Source: Bergeyella porcorum (GTDB lineage Bacteria > Bacteroidota > Bacteroidia > Flavobacteriales > Weeksellaceae). Taken from it: a stretch of DNA of 64,000 nucleotides. The notes beneath the pieces are model-generated. The model searched no databases. It was given only the letters and a program-made list of their open reading frames with translations, and was not told the origin of the DNA. Position numbers and translations under genes: made by a program. This document shows, piece by piece, positions 1 through 8,726 of this stretch. The stretch spans positions 11,840-75,839 of the forward strand of contig NZ_JBHMFD010000005.1 of NCBI RefSeq assembly GCF_042427575.1. The letters are read 5' to 3'. Each line of letters begins with the position of its first letter. The first letter of the stretch is position 1.

Positions 1-1
1 T

Positions 2-580
2 ATGCTTATCGACCACGGGTTTGATGGCATTATGGAGCTAGACAACCAGCTTCCGAAATGGTGGTTAGGATTATTCTGGTTCGGTGTAGCGTATTGTGTG
101 GTATATATTGTTGCGTTTTTCTTTACGGATTTTGCTAATCCTATTAAGGAGTACGATGAGGAGCACAAAGCTCAGATTGCTTCCGTAGAAGAATATATGA
201 AAACTGCTCCACAGGCTACTTTAGAAACGGCTAAATACTCTGCAGATAACATTGCTGAGGGAGAAGAAATCTTTAAAACCAACTGTGTGTCTTGTCATAT
301 GGATGGTGGTAAAGGTGGTATTGGTCCAAACCTTACAGATAACAATTGGATTAATCAACCAGAATCTACACTCTTCAAAAGTGTATTCCACGTAGTGTGG
401 AACGGTTCTCCTAATAACCCTACGATGGTGGCTTTCGGTAAAAACGGACAGCTTACTGGTAATGATATTGAGAAAGTGGCAGCGTACATCTATCATATCA
501 ACCAAGAGCAACAACCTGTTACCCCAGCTCAAGGGGGTGCCGCTCCGCAAGGAGAAGTTGCTAACTGGGAAAAACAATAG
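2..580 (+). CDS. ccoP: cbb3-type cytochrome c oxidase subunit III (CcoP), 3' part
   Basis: C-terminal 192 residues of the dihaem subunit of the high-affinity cbb3 terminal oxidase, which passes electrons from the cytochrome pool to the CcoN catalytic subunit. A membrane helix lies at about residues 20-42, followed by a periplasmic cytochrome c domain with the haem-binding motif CVSCH (residues 95-99 of the visible part) and a likely axial methionine in PTMVAF. The sequence before the visible methionine resembles the middle of flavobacterial CcoP, so the true start lies upstream of the window and the gene is cut by the window edge, not broken. It is followed by a terminator and then ccoG, the usual cco order. 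Confidence 0.9.
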   Translation: MLIDHGFDGIMELDNQLPKWWLGLFWFGVAYCVVYIVAFFFTDFANPIKEYDEEHKAQIASVEEYMKTAPQATLETAKYSADNIAEGEEIFKTNCVSCHMDGGKGGIGPNLTDNNWINQPESTLFKSVFHVVWNGSPNNPTMVAFGKNGQLTGNDIEKVAAYIYHINQEQQPVTPAQGGAAPQGEVANWEKQ

Positions 581-598
581 TTTATTAGCTTAAATTGA

Positions 599-635
599 AA
601 AATCCATCCTTTTTTAAGGGTGGATTTTTTTTGAG
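599..635 (+). terminator. Rho-independent terminator after ccoP
   Basis: Nine-pair stem AATCCATCC / GGGTGGATT (one G-U pair) followed by eight T. It separates ccoP from ccoG, so the accessory genes are probably also driven by their own promoter. Confidence 0.8.
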
Positions 636-709
636 TCACATTTAATTTTATCCATTCTAAATAAGACTTTTTTCATATTAAGGGGATAAGTCCTTTCATA
701 GAATTTAGG

Positions 710-717
710 TAAATTTG
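710..717 (+). promoter_or_regulatory. -7 element of ccoG
   Basis: TAAATTTG fits the flavobacterial -7 consensus TAnnTTTG, 26 bases before the ccoG start. No clear TTG -33 box is seen at the right distance. Confidence 0.5.
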
Positions 718-743
718 TACTCAATTTTATTAATTCTAAAATA

Positions 744-2201
744 ATGTCTGAAAATAAATCTCAAAAGGAAGTGAAAGGCGGACAAGGTCAGGTTTTAGAC
801 CCAGAAACCTTCCGTGACTCTGTGAATACAATGGACCAAACAGGGAAGAGAAAATGGGTTTATCCAAGAAAACCAAAAGGAAAATATACCAACTATCGCC
901 TATTGGTGAGTATCTTTTTGCTTATTGTGTATTTCTCCCTTCCTTTTGTGAAAATCAACGGAAATCCTTTCTTACTGATTAATGTCTTAGACCGAGAGTT
1001 TTTCATTTTGGGACAACCGTTTTATCCTCAAGATTTCTTTATCCTAGCATTAGGCGCCATCACTTCTATTGTATTCATCATTCTATTTACGGTGGTGTTT
1101 GGTAGAATTTTCTGCGGGTGGATTTGCCCACAAACTATCTTTATGGAAATGATTTTTAGAAAGATAGAGTACGCTATAGAAGGCGATAGAAATAAGCAAA
1201 TCAAGCTAGACAATCAGCCTTGGAATGGTGAAAAAATCTGGAAGAGAGGACTAAAATGGAGCATTTATATTGTGATTTCCCTCATCATCACCCACTTTAT
1301 GTTTATGTACATTGTAGGCTATGGGGAAGTGTTCAAAATTATGAAAGAAGGACCTTTTGCTCATCCTACCAATTTTATGGTGATGATTCTCTTCACGGGT
1401 GCTTTCTATTTTGTATTTGCGTGGTTCAGAGAGCAAGTATGTACATTAGTTTGCCCTTATGGAAGATTACAAGGGGTACTGATAGACAAGCAAACCATCA
1501 ATGTTTACTATGATTTTAAGCGAGGCGAAAATCGCTCTAAATGGAGAAAAGGGGAAGATAGAAAAGCCTTAGGCAAAGGCGATTGTATAGATTGTAACCA
1601 GTGCGTAGTGGTATGCCCTACGGGAATTGATATCCGAAACGGACAGCAGCTGGAGTGTGTAAACTGCACCGCTTGTATTGATGCTTGTGATGAAGTAATG
1701 GAAAAAGTAGGCTTACCGAAGGGGCTCATTCGCTATGCTACAGAAGATGAAATAGAGCAAGAAAGACCGTTTAAATTCACGGGAAGAATGAAAGCCTATA
1801 CCGTAGTATTAGCTCTTCTGGTTGGGTTTTTAGGATTTTTGCTTTACAACCGTGGAACGATGGAAGCCAAATTCATCAAGCCAGCGGGTTCTACTTTCTT
1901 TGTGAAAGATGGCAAGATAAGCAATACCTACAACTATACTTTCCTTAACAAAAGCAATGAGGATAAAGTGGTTACCATCAAGGTGCTTAGCCCTAAAAAT
2001 GGCACTATAGTACTCAGCGAGAATAATAAAATTAAAATCAAAAAAGACCAAATAACCAAAGGCACCATTAATGTAAGCTTCCCAGAAGCTGAAATTAAGC
2101 TTTCTAAACAGAATGTTACCATCGGTGTTTATGATGAAAAAGGAACGCTATTGGATTCTTACGAGACTTATTTTGAAGGACCATTTAAGCTTAGCTTTTA
2201 A
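744..2201 (+). CDS. ccoG: cytochrome c oxidase accessory protein CcoG (FixG/RdxA family)
   Basis: Membrane iron-sulfur protein needed for cbb3 oxidase assembly; family members have been linked to copper reduction during maturation. About five hydrophobic segments (near residues 52-70, 95-118, 172-192, 210-227 and 352-368) surround a polyferredoxin core: CGWICP at 124-129, CTLVCP at 233-238, then two 4Fe-4S motifs C281-x2-C284-x2-C287-x3-C291 and C305-x2-C308-x2-C311-x3-C315. The C-terminal 110 residues form the periplasmic Ig-like FixG_C domain. The 485-residue length is normal. It lies between ccoP and fixH, 20 bases before the latter. Confidence 0.95.
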   Translation: MSENKSQKEVKGGQGQVLDPETFRDSVNTMDQTGKRKWVYPRKPKGKYTNYRLLVSIFLLIVYFSLPFVKINGNPFLLINVLDREFFILGQPFYPQDFFILALGAITSIVFIILFTVVFGRIFCGWICPQTIFMEMIFRKIEYAIEGDRNKQIKLDNQPWNGEKIWKRGLKWSIYIVISLIITHFMFMYIVGYGEVFKIMKEGPFAHPTNFMVMILFTGAFYFVFAWFREQVCTLVCPYGRLQGVLIDKQTINVYYDFKRGENRSKWRKGEDRKALGKGDCIDCNQCVVVCPTGIDIRNGQQLECVNCTACIDACDEVMEKVGLPKGLIRYATEDEIEQERPFKFTGRMKAYTVVLALLVGFLGFLLYNRGTMEAKFIKPAGSTFFVKDGKISNTYNYTFLNKSNEDKVVTIKVLSPKNGTIVLSENNKIKIKKDQITKGTINVSFPEAEIKLSKQNVTIGVYDEKGTLLDSYETYFEGPFKLSF

Positions 2202-2221
2202 TATTTTTGAATGATTAGATT

Positions 2222-2677
2222 ATGCTGAAAAAATTCACTTGGGCACACGGCATCATTGCAGCAATGGGCTTGTTTATGATTTTCATCCTTTCAATGATTT
2301 TCATCTTCACACAAAACTGGCAAAATGCCGAGATGGTATCGGAGAACTATTATGCAGATGAACTGGCTTATCAAGGCGTTATCAATGCTAAAAACAATGC
2401 AGATGCTTTATCTGAAAAACCTAGCTTTCACCAAGATATCAATGGCATTACCATCACCTTTCCAAAAGAAAGGAAGATAGATGAATCTATAGTAGATTTT
2501 CATCTGTTCAGAACCAATGATGCAAAATTGGATGTGAAAAAGCCTCTGACCTTAGACGCTAATAATAGCATCACAATCCCAAGTAAAATTATTTTCCCAG
2601 GTTCATATACTTTGAAAATCACTTGGAAAGAAAATGATAAACCTTACCAAATAGATTACGATGTCTTATGGAAATAG
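2222..2677 (+). CDS. FixH family protein
   Basis: Small cbb3-assembly protein (151 residues) with one N-terminal membrane helix (about residues 8-30) and a periplasmic beta-rich domain. In FixH families it is linked to copper or redox steps of oxidase maturation. The motif NWQNAEMVSENYYADELAYQ just after the helix is the usual FixH signature region. Its stop overlaps the start of the next gene by 10 bases, which suggests translational coupling in the cco operon. Confidence 0.88.
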   Translation: MLKKFTWAHGIIAAMGLFMIFILSMIFIFTQNWQNAEMVSENYYADELAYQGVINAKNNADALSEKPSFHQDINGITITFPKERKIDESIVDFHLFRTNDAKLDVKKPLTLDANNSITIPSKIIFPGSYTLKITWKENDKPYQIDYDVLWK

Positions 2678-3405
2678 CATTAATACTCTCCGCATTAGGC
2701 TTAGGCTTTGCATCGGGCTTCCATTGCATTGGAATGTGTGGCCCTATTGCCCTTTCTATGGGGTTAACTAAGAGCCAAGCTCTGGGCTTTCAGTTGCAAA
2801 ACATCACTTATAATCTAGGGCGGATGGTTACCTACGCCATTCTGGGAGGTCTTTTGGGCATTGTAGGAGAGGGGTTTAATATGGTGGGCATACAGAAATA
2901 CCTATCCATAGCCGTGGGAGTGCTGATGATTATTATGGCGGTATTTTCTTTTGGTGGAAAAGATTTCGCTTCCAGAATACCCTTTCTTTCAGGTTGGTTA
3001 TTGAAGGTAAAAATGGCTTTGGGCAAGCTCCTACAAAAAGGCGATTATCGTTCCAGATTCCTCACAGGTCTGCTGAACGGGTTGCTCCCTTGCGGTATGG
3101 TTTACATTGCCCTTACGGCTTCATTGGCGGCTGGTGGCGTATGGCAGGGGGCAGTATTTATGGCGTTATTCGGATTGGGAACCTTGCCTTTTATGTTTGC
3201 GGTGGTGTTTGCTGGGGCTATGATGACGCAGGCTTTTAGACTGAAAGTTCTTAGATTCATTCCTATTGTAATGATACTATTGGGTGGGCTATTTATTTTG
3301 AGAGGCTTAGGCTTGGGTATTCCCTATCTTTCCCCAAAAGAAGAAGCCTTGCAAATCATTCATCACGATGAGATGCACCATGATGGAGAGCATTCTTGCC
3401 ATTAG
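2668..3405 (+). CDS. TauE/SafE-like membrane protein with metal-binding tail
   Basis: A 245-residue polytopic protein with six or seven hydrophobic segments, of the sulfite exporter TauE/SafE / heavy-metal transport family that is regularly the last gene of flavobacterial cco operons. CIGMCGP at residues 20-26 in the first helix places two cysteines in the membrane, and the C-terminus is rich in His and acidic residues (HHDEMHHDGEHSCH). Both fit a role in supplying copper to the cbb3 oxidase; this is inferred from context and composition. It overlaps fixH by 10 bases and is followed by a strong terminator. Confidence 0.8.
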   Translation: MEIALILSALGLGFASGFHCIGMCGPIALSMGLTKSQALGFQLQNITYNLGRMVTYAILGGLLGIVGEGFNMVGIQKYLSIAVGVLMIIMAVFSFGGKDFASRIPFLSGWLLKVKMALGKLLQKGDYRSRFLTGLLNGLLPCGMVYIALTASLAAGGVWQGAVFMALFGLGTLPFMFAVVFAGAMMTQAFRLKVLRFIPIVMILLGGLFILRGLGLGIPYLSPKEEALQIIHHDEMHHDGEHSCH

Positions 3406-3451
3406 ATCAGCCATTTTGATGAAAACTAAAATTGATATAATGCTTTCATAT

Positions 3452-3490
3452 AAAAGCCCGCCTGCTTTTTAAAAATACAGGCGGGCTTTT
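3452..3490 (+). terminator. Rho-independent terminator closing the cco operon
   Basis: Perfect 13-base inverted repeat, AAAAGCCCGCCTG and its complement, with a 13-base loop and a T run. A closely related GCCCGCC hairpin recurs after uvrB at about 47310. Confidence 0.9.
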
Positions 3491-3555
3491 TAGAAAAAGA
3501 TTTAAGGCTTTTGGTTGATGGATTAATTTTCGTTAGAAATCATATCGTAATAAAC

Positions 3556-3586
3556 TTGTGAGAGTTGAGTAATTTTCCTATCTTTG
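3556..3586 (+). promoter_or_regulatory. promoter of the DUF6909-like gene
   Basis: TTG (3556-3558), 20 bases, then TATCTTTG (3579-3586): a full match to the flavobacterial housekeeping promoter. The transcript would start near 3593, giving a leader of about 34 bases. Confidence 0.8.
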
Positions 3587-3626
3587 TGCGTCTTAATTAT
3601 AATGTAAATATTAAAAATATATAATT

Positions 3627-5303
3627 ATGGCAACAAATCTTAGAGCACGCGAGACTACAGAAGCCATTGAGCGTTTGTATGTTACTATGCGACACCTATT
3701 CTATAGAGGTTTTTTCAAGCCAGGCGGCGTTTCTGGTGATTCCCTTAGAAAACTTTTAATGACCATTTCCCCAGAGATTTACGGTTCTATGAGTATTCCT
3801 AATAAAGTAGAGCTTAATGGGTTACTTTATGTATTAGACCGTCTTCCCGAAGGGATAGAGGAAACCGCTTTTGTGAATTTAACTTCCGATGAAGGTTTTG
3901 AGAAAGGAAACTTTCAAGTGATTGTTCCTAAAAAACGAAGACGCAACTGCTATCGTATCGATGAACATCAGATGAATATAGAGGTGCTTCTGGGGCGTTC
4001 CGAAATCTATGATATCCTTACCCACCTTACATTTTTGTACATTGAGGCAGATAAGATTAGGGAATTGGGCTATATCAAAGATGAAAACTACCGTCCAACC
4101 AGAACTTGGAGTATCATAGAAGAGGTAGCAAAAGGTGAGAAAAAAATGAGCCGAAAGGAAAAAGAAGTGGCTTTGATTCACCTTTCATCACTTTTAGGAA
4201 GAACTTTTGATGAGGTTTTGGAAGCATATAATAATTTTGGTGATGATCAAAACCCAGATAGGTTATTCAAGATTATTTACCATTTAGGAAAAAATAGTTT
4301 GGAAGACTTACAAGGTCTCAAAGAGAGGGAAGTTTTCTTTTCAGCGATACTTAGAGAGAGGGTAGGACACCATTTATTCGGTGAAAAATGGGCGAACAAA
4401 GTAAAGGAAGTTTTAGCATCTAATAATTTGCATATGCGTCCTCTGCACATCATTTCGGCCAATATGCATTCGGTAAAAAATATGCTCTTTGCCAATAATG
4501 CTGTTGGGAAAAAAGCATCCAAAGCTGTAGATTATTCCTTGTACGAAGAAATCAGCAACAAGAAAACGCTACAAGAAAAAGTATTGGATTACTCCGAAAA
4601 ATCTGGGTTAATATACATCAAAGACGATAGTGGTAGTAATATCGATGTTCAGATTATTGACTTGAGTAAGATGGACTTAAAAAACACTCCTTTCTCAGAG
4701 ATTCAATATAAGGGTGATGATGTGATTTTGGTATTTGATTATGCTTTCGGAGAACAGGCGTATGAGATTATGGATGAGTTACTAAGACCTTACGAGCATA
4801 ACGGCGAAGTCTATACAATGAAGGTAAAATCCATTTCTATAATGGGTAAGGCGGGTATTCTTACAGGAGAAAAAGGCGATATTATGATTCCAACTTCGCA
4901 TATCTTTGAAGGTACGGCTGATAATTATGTGTTTGAAAATGCCTTGAAATTAGATGATTTCCAAGATGATGAAATCAAGGCTTTTGAAGGTTCTATGATT
5001 ACGGTTTTGGGAACTTCACTGCAAAACAAGGATATCCTTTCTTATTTTATGAATACTTCTTGGAAGGCTGTGGGACTTGAGATGGAAGGAGCTCATTATC
5101 AAAAAGCGATACAAGTGGCAAGCAAAATTCGCCATCATATTTCCCCAGATTTATTTGTAATGTATGCGTACTACGCTTCGGATAATCCATTGGAAACAGG
5201 AAGTACCTTATCCTCTGGTGGTCTGGGACTTACGGGTGTGAAGCCTACTTATATGATTACAGGTAAGATTATTGAGAAAATCTTAGAATCTTCTCAAGCT
5301 TAA
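3627..5303 (+). CDS. DUF6909-like protein with nucleoside-phosphorylase-like C-terminus
   Basis: A 558-residue cytosolic protein without signal peptide or membrane segment, conserved in Flavobacteriia as a protein of unknown function (DUF6909, from memory). The last 200 residues carry landmarks of the purine nucleoside phosphorylase/nucleosidase fold: a Gly-rich GKAGILTGEKGDIMIPT strand-loop, SHIFEGT, and GLEMEGAHYQKA, which resembles the EMEG nucleoside-binding motif. The first 330 residues are mainly helical and not recognised. It is monocistronic, with its own promoter and a following terminator. The enzyme activity is inferred from these motifs only. Confidence 0.7.
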   Translation: MATNLRARETTEAIERLYVTMRHLFYRGFFKPGGVSGDSLRKLLMTISPEIYGSMSIPNKVELNGLLYVLDRLPEGIEETAFVNLTSDEGFEKGNFQVIVPKKRRRNCYRIDEHQMNIEVLLGRSEIYDILTHLTFLYIEADKIRELGYIKDENYRPTRTWSIIEEVAKGEKKMSRKEKEVALIHLSSLLGRTFDEVLEAYNNFGDDQNPDRLFKIIYHLGKNSLEDLQGLKEREVFFSAILRERVGHHLFGEKWANKVKEVLASNNLHMRPLHIISANMHSVKNMLFANNAVGKKASKAVDYSLYEEISNKKTLQEKVLDYSEKSGLIYIKDDSGSNIDVQIIDLSKMDLKNTPFSEIQYKGDDVILVFDYAFGEQAYEIMDELLRPYEHNGEVYTMKVKSISIMGKAGILTGEKGDIMIPTSHIFEGTADNYVFENALKLDDFQDDEIKAFEGSMITVLGTSLQNKDILSYFMNTSWKAVGLEMEGAHYQKAIQVASKIRHHISPDLFVMYAYYASDNPLETGSTLSSGGLGLTGVKPTYMITGKIIEKILESSQA

Positions 5304-5323
5304 TTCCTTGATATAATCTCAAT

Positions 5324-5400
5324 AGAACTTGCTCAAATCTTCCGAAAAATTAAATTTATTTTTTTAGTTTTGAAGAACGAAATTTGAGCAAGTTCTTTTT
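5324..5400 (+). terminator. long-loop hairpin terminator before pyrD
   Basis: Perfect 15-base arms (5324-5338 and 5382-5396; arm AGAACTTGCTCAAAT) with a 43-base AT-rich loop, followed by TTTTTA. It terminates the upstream transcript and may also affect read-through into pyrD, whose start follows 20 bases later. Confidence 0.7.
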
Positions 5401-5419
5401 ATATAAAAACAAAACCATT

Positions 5420-6427
5420 ATGTACAAAACTATTATCAGGCCTTTATTATTCAGATTAGATCCAGAGAAGGCACATCATCTTACTTTTTCTTTACTGAAA
5501 AATTTCGGCTCCTTAGCTTCCTTTTTTTTAGGAAAACCCATAGAAGACCCTCGCTTGGAAAGAGAAGTATTCGGGTTGAAGTTTAAAAATCCAGTAGGCT
5601 TAGCTGCAGGCTTGGATAAAGATGCGGTGGCATACCAGCAGTTTTCAGATTTAGGTTTTGGTTTTGTGGAGATAGGTACCATCACGCCGAAGGCTCAACC
5701 TGGAAATGAAAAAAAACGCCTGTTTCGTCTGATAGAAGATTCTGGGATTATCAATAGAATGGGGTTTAATAATAGCGGTGTGGATGTAGCAGTAGAGCGA
5801 TTGAAGAAAAATAAAGGGGTGCTAATAGGAGGGAATATCGGGAAAAATAAAATAACACCCAATGAAGAAGCGGTGAATGATTACAAAATCTGTTTTGAGA
5901 AACTCTTTGATTATGTAGATTATTTTGTGGTCAATGTTTCTTCGCCTAATACGCCCAATTTACGAGCACTTCAGGATAAAGAACCTTTAACGAAGCTTTT
6001 AGGTGAATTGCAAAAACTGAATCGGGAAAAGCCAAAGCCAAAACCTATTCTATTGAAAATTGCTCCTGATTTAACAGATGAGCAGTTGCTGGATATTATA
6101 GATATCGTGAAGGAAACTCAGATTGCAGGTGTCATCGCTACCAATACCACGCTTTCCCGTGAGAATCTGAAATCCGAGAATCAAAAAGAATCTGGTGGAC
6201 TTTCGGGGAAACCGCTTACCAAGCGTTCTACAGAGGTGATTAGATTTCTCTCAGAGAAAAGCGGAAAGGCATTCCCTATCATTGGGGTAGGTGGTATTCA
6301 TACAGCGGAAGATGCTATGGAGAAACTGAATGCAGGTGCTAGTCTGGTGCAGCTTTACACAGGTTTTATTTATGAAGGTCCAGAGTTGATAAGAAAAATT
6401 AACAAAAAAATATTGGAAACTGCATAA
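5420..6427 (+). CDS. pyrD: quinone-dependent dihydroorotate dehydrogenase
   Basis: Class 2 (membrane-associated) dihydroorotate dehydrogenase; oxidises dihydroorotate to orotate in pyrimidine synthesis and passes electrons to quinone. Of 335 residues, the first 40 form the amphipathic quinone-tunnel helices (FRLDPEKAHHL). FMN-barrel landmarks follow: NPVGLAAGLDKD, GFVEIGTITP, NRMGFNN, NVSSPNTPNLR (with the class 2 catalytic Ser), KIAPDLT, TNTT and GVGGI. I chose the ATG at 5420; an upstream in-frame ATG at 5384 lies inside the hairpin described just before and adds 12 unconserved residues. Confidence 0.95.
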   Translation: MYKTIIRPLLFRLDPEKAHHLTFSLLKNFGSLASFFLGKPIEDPRLEREVFGLKFKNPVGLAAGLDKDAVAYQQFSDLGFGFVEIGTITPKAQPGNEKKRLFRLIEDSGIINRMGFNNSGVDVAVERLKKNKGVLIGGNIGKNKITPNEEAVNDYKICFEKLFDYVDYFVVNVSSPNTPNLRALQDKEPLTKLLGELQKLNREKPKPKPILLKIAPDLTDEQLLDIIDIVKETQIAGVIATNTTLSRENLKSENQKESGGLSGKPLTKRSTEVIRFLSEKSGKAFPIIGVGGIHTAEDAMEKLNAGASLVQLYTGFIYEGPELIRKINKKILETA

Positions 6428-6431
6428 ACGA

Positions 6432-6458
6432 AAAACATCGGTAAGGTGCCGATGTTTT
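6432..6458. terminator. bidirectional terminator between pyrD and the DUF445 gene
   Basis: AAAACATCGG / CCGATGTTTT stem with a seven-base loop and T-rich flanks on both strands, placed between two convergent genes. Confidence 0.8.
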
Positions 6459-6462
6459 TATT

Positions 6463-7704
6463 TTAAATCAACCATTGGGCAAGACTGTAGATAGCGAGTC
6501 CTACCAAGCCACCTACGATGGTTCCGTTGATGCGGATGTATTGTAAATCTTTGCCAACTTCCAATTCTAATTTTTCAGAAAGCTGTTTTCCTTCCCATTG
6601 CTCCACGGTTTCGCTGATGAGTATGGCTACTCTTTGGCGATGTTTCAAGATGTATTTGTAAGAAGTTACCTTTATCCAATGGTCTATTTTATACTGAAGG
6701 GCTTCATCTGTACGGAGATTATGGGACAGGTCTGCCAAACTCTTTTGAAGATAGTTTTTCAAGGGTGAAGTGTCATCGTTCAATTCTTTTATCAAGGATG
6801 ATTTGATAGAGTGCCAGATGTCTTGGGAGTAATGCTGAAGTTTATCTTCTTTTAAGAGATTTGTTTTTAGAGTGTTGAGTTTGGATTTCCACTCTGCTTT
6901 GGTTTTGAGCTCCGAAGCAAAAAGATAGAGTTTTTGGGAAATTTCATCTCTTATAGAATGCAGGGCATTATGTTCTACTTCATCAAAATAATTGTAAATT
7001 CCCTTAGTGATTTTATCCGCTATGGCATCATCTACAAATTTAGGAATCAGGCTATGGCTTTCATTTTTTACCCGCTCTCGGATAAGGGTTTGGTTTTGCT
7101 GAACATAGTTTTTCACTTGGTTAGCCAATGAAGTGATGAGGGGCTGATGGTCACCTTGCTCAAGGATATAGTTCAGTCCATTGCTCACCATCTCGTTCAC
7201 TTTGATACTTTCTGATATTTCAATTGTTTTGGAAATGATAAATTTTACCACGCTGTCATCATCCAATTTCTGAACCACATCGGTAATAATGGTAGAGATT
7301 TCTTTTGTTAAAAACTCTTGATTAAGAGGCTTAGAAAGCCAGTCGCCAGCATAGTGTGCTACTCTTAGTTTTAGAATATTGGGACGAATGTTTTGAGGGG
7401 ATAGAAAATTTTCTACCACGAAATTTCCCAGATTATCTCCGATATCTTTTTTCTTCTTTTGAATCAAATTGGTATGGGGAATTTTCAAGCCTAGAGGATG
7501 ATGGAACAACGCTGTTACAGCAAACCAATCTGCCAAAGCACCTACCATAGCCGCTTCGGAAAAAGCCTTTACATAGCCTATCCAGCTGGCATCACTTTGC
7601 TTTTGGAGGAGGCTTGCCCCTATAAAGATAATTGCCATTAGCAAGAAAAGTCCCGTGGCAAACCACTTGTGTTTACGGAGTTGATTTTGTTTAGAATTGC
7701 TCAT
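6463..7704 (-). CDS. DUF445 family membrane protein
   Basis: A 413-residue YjiN-like protein with N- and C-terminal membrane segments (about residues 15-33 and 393-412) around a long helical middle region. The conserved family stretch AAMVGALADWFAVTALFHHP is present near residues 51-70. Function is unknown; the architecture is that of an inner-membrane protein with an extended coiled domain. It is divergent from msrB, with only 30 bases between the two starts, so the two promoters must overlap. Confidence 0.85.
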   Translation of the reverse strand: MSNSKQNQLRKHKWFATGLFLLMAIIFIGASLLQKQSDASWIGYVKAFSEAAMVGALADWFAVTALFHHPLGLKIPHTNLIQKKKKDIGDNLGNFVVENFLSPQNIRPNILKLRVAHYAGDWLSKPLNQEFLTKEISTIITDVVQKLDDDSVVKFIISKTIEISESIKVNEMVSNGLNYILEQGDHQPLITSLANQVKNYVQQNQTLIRERVKNESHSLIPKFVDDAIADKITKGIYNYFDEVEHNALHSIRDEISQKLYLFASELKTKAEWKSKLNTLKTNLLKEDKLQHYSQDIWHSIKSSLIKELNDDTSPLKNYLQKSLADLSHNLRTDEALQYKIDHWIKVTSYKYILKHRQRVAILISETVEQWEGKQLSEKLELEVGKDLQYIRINGTIVGGLVGLAIYSLAQWLI

Positions 7705-7728
7705 TATGATTATAAAATTGTAAATTTG
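7697..7728 (+). promoter_or_regulatory. promoter of msrB
   Basis: TTG (7697-7699), 21 bases, TAAATTTG (7721-7728). The expected transcription start falls at about 7735, the A of the msrB ATG, so the mRNA may be leaderless or nearly so. Confidence 0.65.
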
Positions 7729-7734
7729 GCGTTG

Positions 7735-8274
7735 ATGAAATTATTTTATTTATTTTTAATAGTATTGGTTTTGCAAAATTGTACAAAAACCAATTATCCC
7801 ACAAATATCGCAACTATGGAACATCTATCAGCAAAAAATAATCCATATTTTTCTACTACGGATACTACTAAAGTACAGCTTTCTGACGAGGTATGGGCAA
7901 AGGTGCTCTCGCCAGAGTTGTATCATATTGCTCGTCAGGCAGGTACAGAACGCCCATTTACAGGGCAGTACAACGATTTTGATGAGGTAGGGCATTATTA
8001 CTGTGCGGCGTGTGGCAATCATCTTTTTGAAAGTACACAGAAATTTGCTTCCACCTGCGGATGGCCAAGTTTCTTCGAGGCGGATAAAAATGGCGTGTCC
8101 TATAGGCGAGATTCTTCTCACGGTATGGAGCGGATAGAAGTGCTGTGCAATCGTTGTGATGCGCATCTGGGGCACGTGTTTAACGATGAACCAGCACCTA
8201 CGGGAATGCGATATTGTATGAATTCCATTAGCCTGAAATTTATCCCTGAAAATGATAACAATCTAAAAAAATAA
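7735..8274 (+). CDS. msrB: peptide methionine-R-sulfoxide reductase, lipoprotein form
   Basis: Reduces methionine-R-sulfoxide in oxidised proteins. From the ATG at 7735 the product has 179 residues beginning with a lipoprotein signal (LVLQNC, Cys16), so it should act outside the cytoplasm. The SelR fold is clear: two zinc CxxC pairs (CAAC and CNRC), CGWPSF, HLGHVF, and the catalytic Cys in RYCMNS. Longer in-frame starts upstream are excluded because they fall within or before the promoter. The lipoprotein start matches the leaderless transcript predicted by the promoter. Confidence 0.92.
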   Translation: MKLFYLFLIVLVLQNCTKTNYPTNIATMEHLSAKNNPYFSTTDTTKVQLSDEVWAKVLSPELYHIARQAGTERPFTGQYNDFDEVGHYYCAACGNHLFESTQKFASTCGWPSFFEADKNGVSYRRDSSHGMERIEVLCNRCDAHLGHVFNDEPAPTGMRYCMNSISLKFIPENDNNLKK

Positions 8275-8345
8275 TAATGAAAAAGCATTGTTTGAATCGA
8301 AAATTATAATAACTCGATTTTGTTCTCGTATGTGTGCAAATAAAA

Positions 8346-8726
8346 ATGGTAAAGACAGAAAAAAGAAAGAATGAGAATTGCAGAAAAGAGAAAAAAGTTT
8401 TAGAAAAATATACCGATAAAATCGAAGTTCTGCAATTAAGATAGTTTATTTCGGTAAGTGAAGCTGTTGTTTTGTTTGGTGTTTCAAAAGGGACTATTTA
8501 TAGACTGATAAAGAAAAACACTATTCACAGTGTTAATTTAGGAGAAAGTCGCGTAAAATCTTATGGAAAATTGCAGTATAATGCAGATTTGGTTAATAAA
8601 AGAATTAAAAATATCCAAAAGATGCAGGTGAGTTTCTACGCTTCAAAGAGGGCTATGAAACAAAGTGAAATTTCATTATATTTGCCTTATTCTCCAATAA
8701 AATACCTACCCTATGCACGAAAATAA
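8346..8726 (+). pseudogene. helix-turn-helix protein gene with internal amber stop
   Basis: Reading from the ATG at 8346 gives a basic N-terminus and KIEVLQLR, then TAG at 8442-8444, then in the same frame FISVSEAVVLFGVSKGTIYR and LIKKNTIHSVNLGESR. Together these form a typical excisionase/MerR-like HTH domain of small Bacteroidota DNA-binding proteins. A glutamine codon (CAG) is the usual residue type here, so one C-to-T change explains the stop. A TTG at 8472 could restart translation but would lose part of the HTH. The C-terminal 50 residues are not recognised. It overlaps the next gene by 14 bases and stands at the left edge of the defence island. Confidence 0.7.

Noticed and set aside
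221..577. Minus-strand ORF of 118 codons opposite ccoP
   Set aside because: It mirrors the clearly conserved cytochrome domain, has no start signal or family match, and is a frame shadow.
4141..4181. Selenocysteine or recoding interpretation for the TGA in abiF and the TAG in the HTH gene
   Set aside because: No SECIS-like element or selenium genes, and both positions fit simple one-base changes from TGG and CAG. The stops themselves lie at 16078 and 8442; the coordinates given here are only a control stretch without recoding signals.
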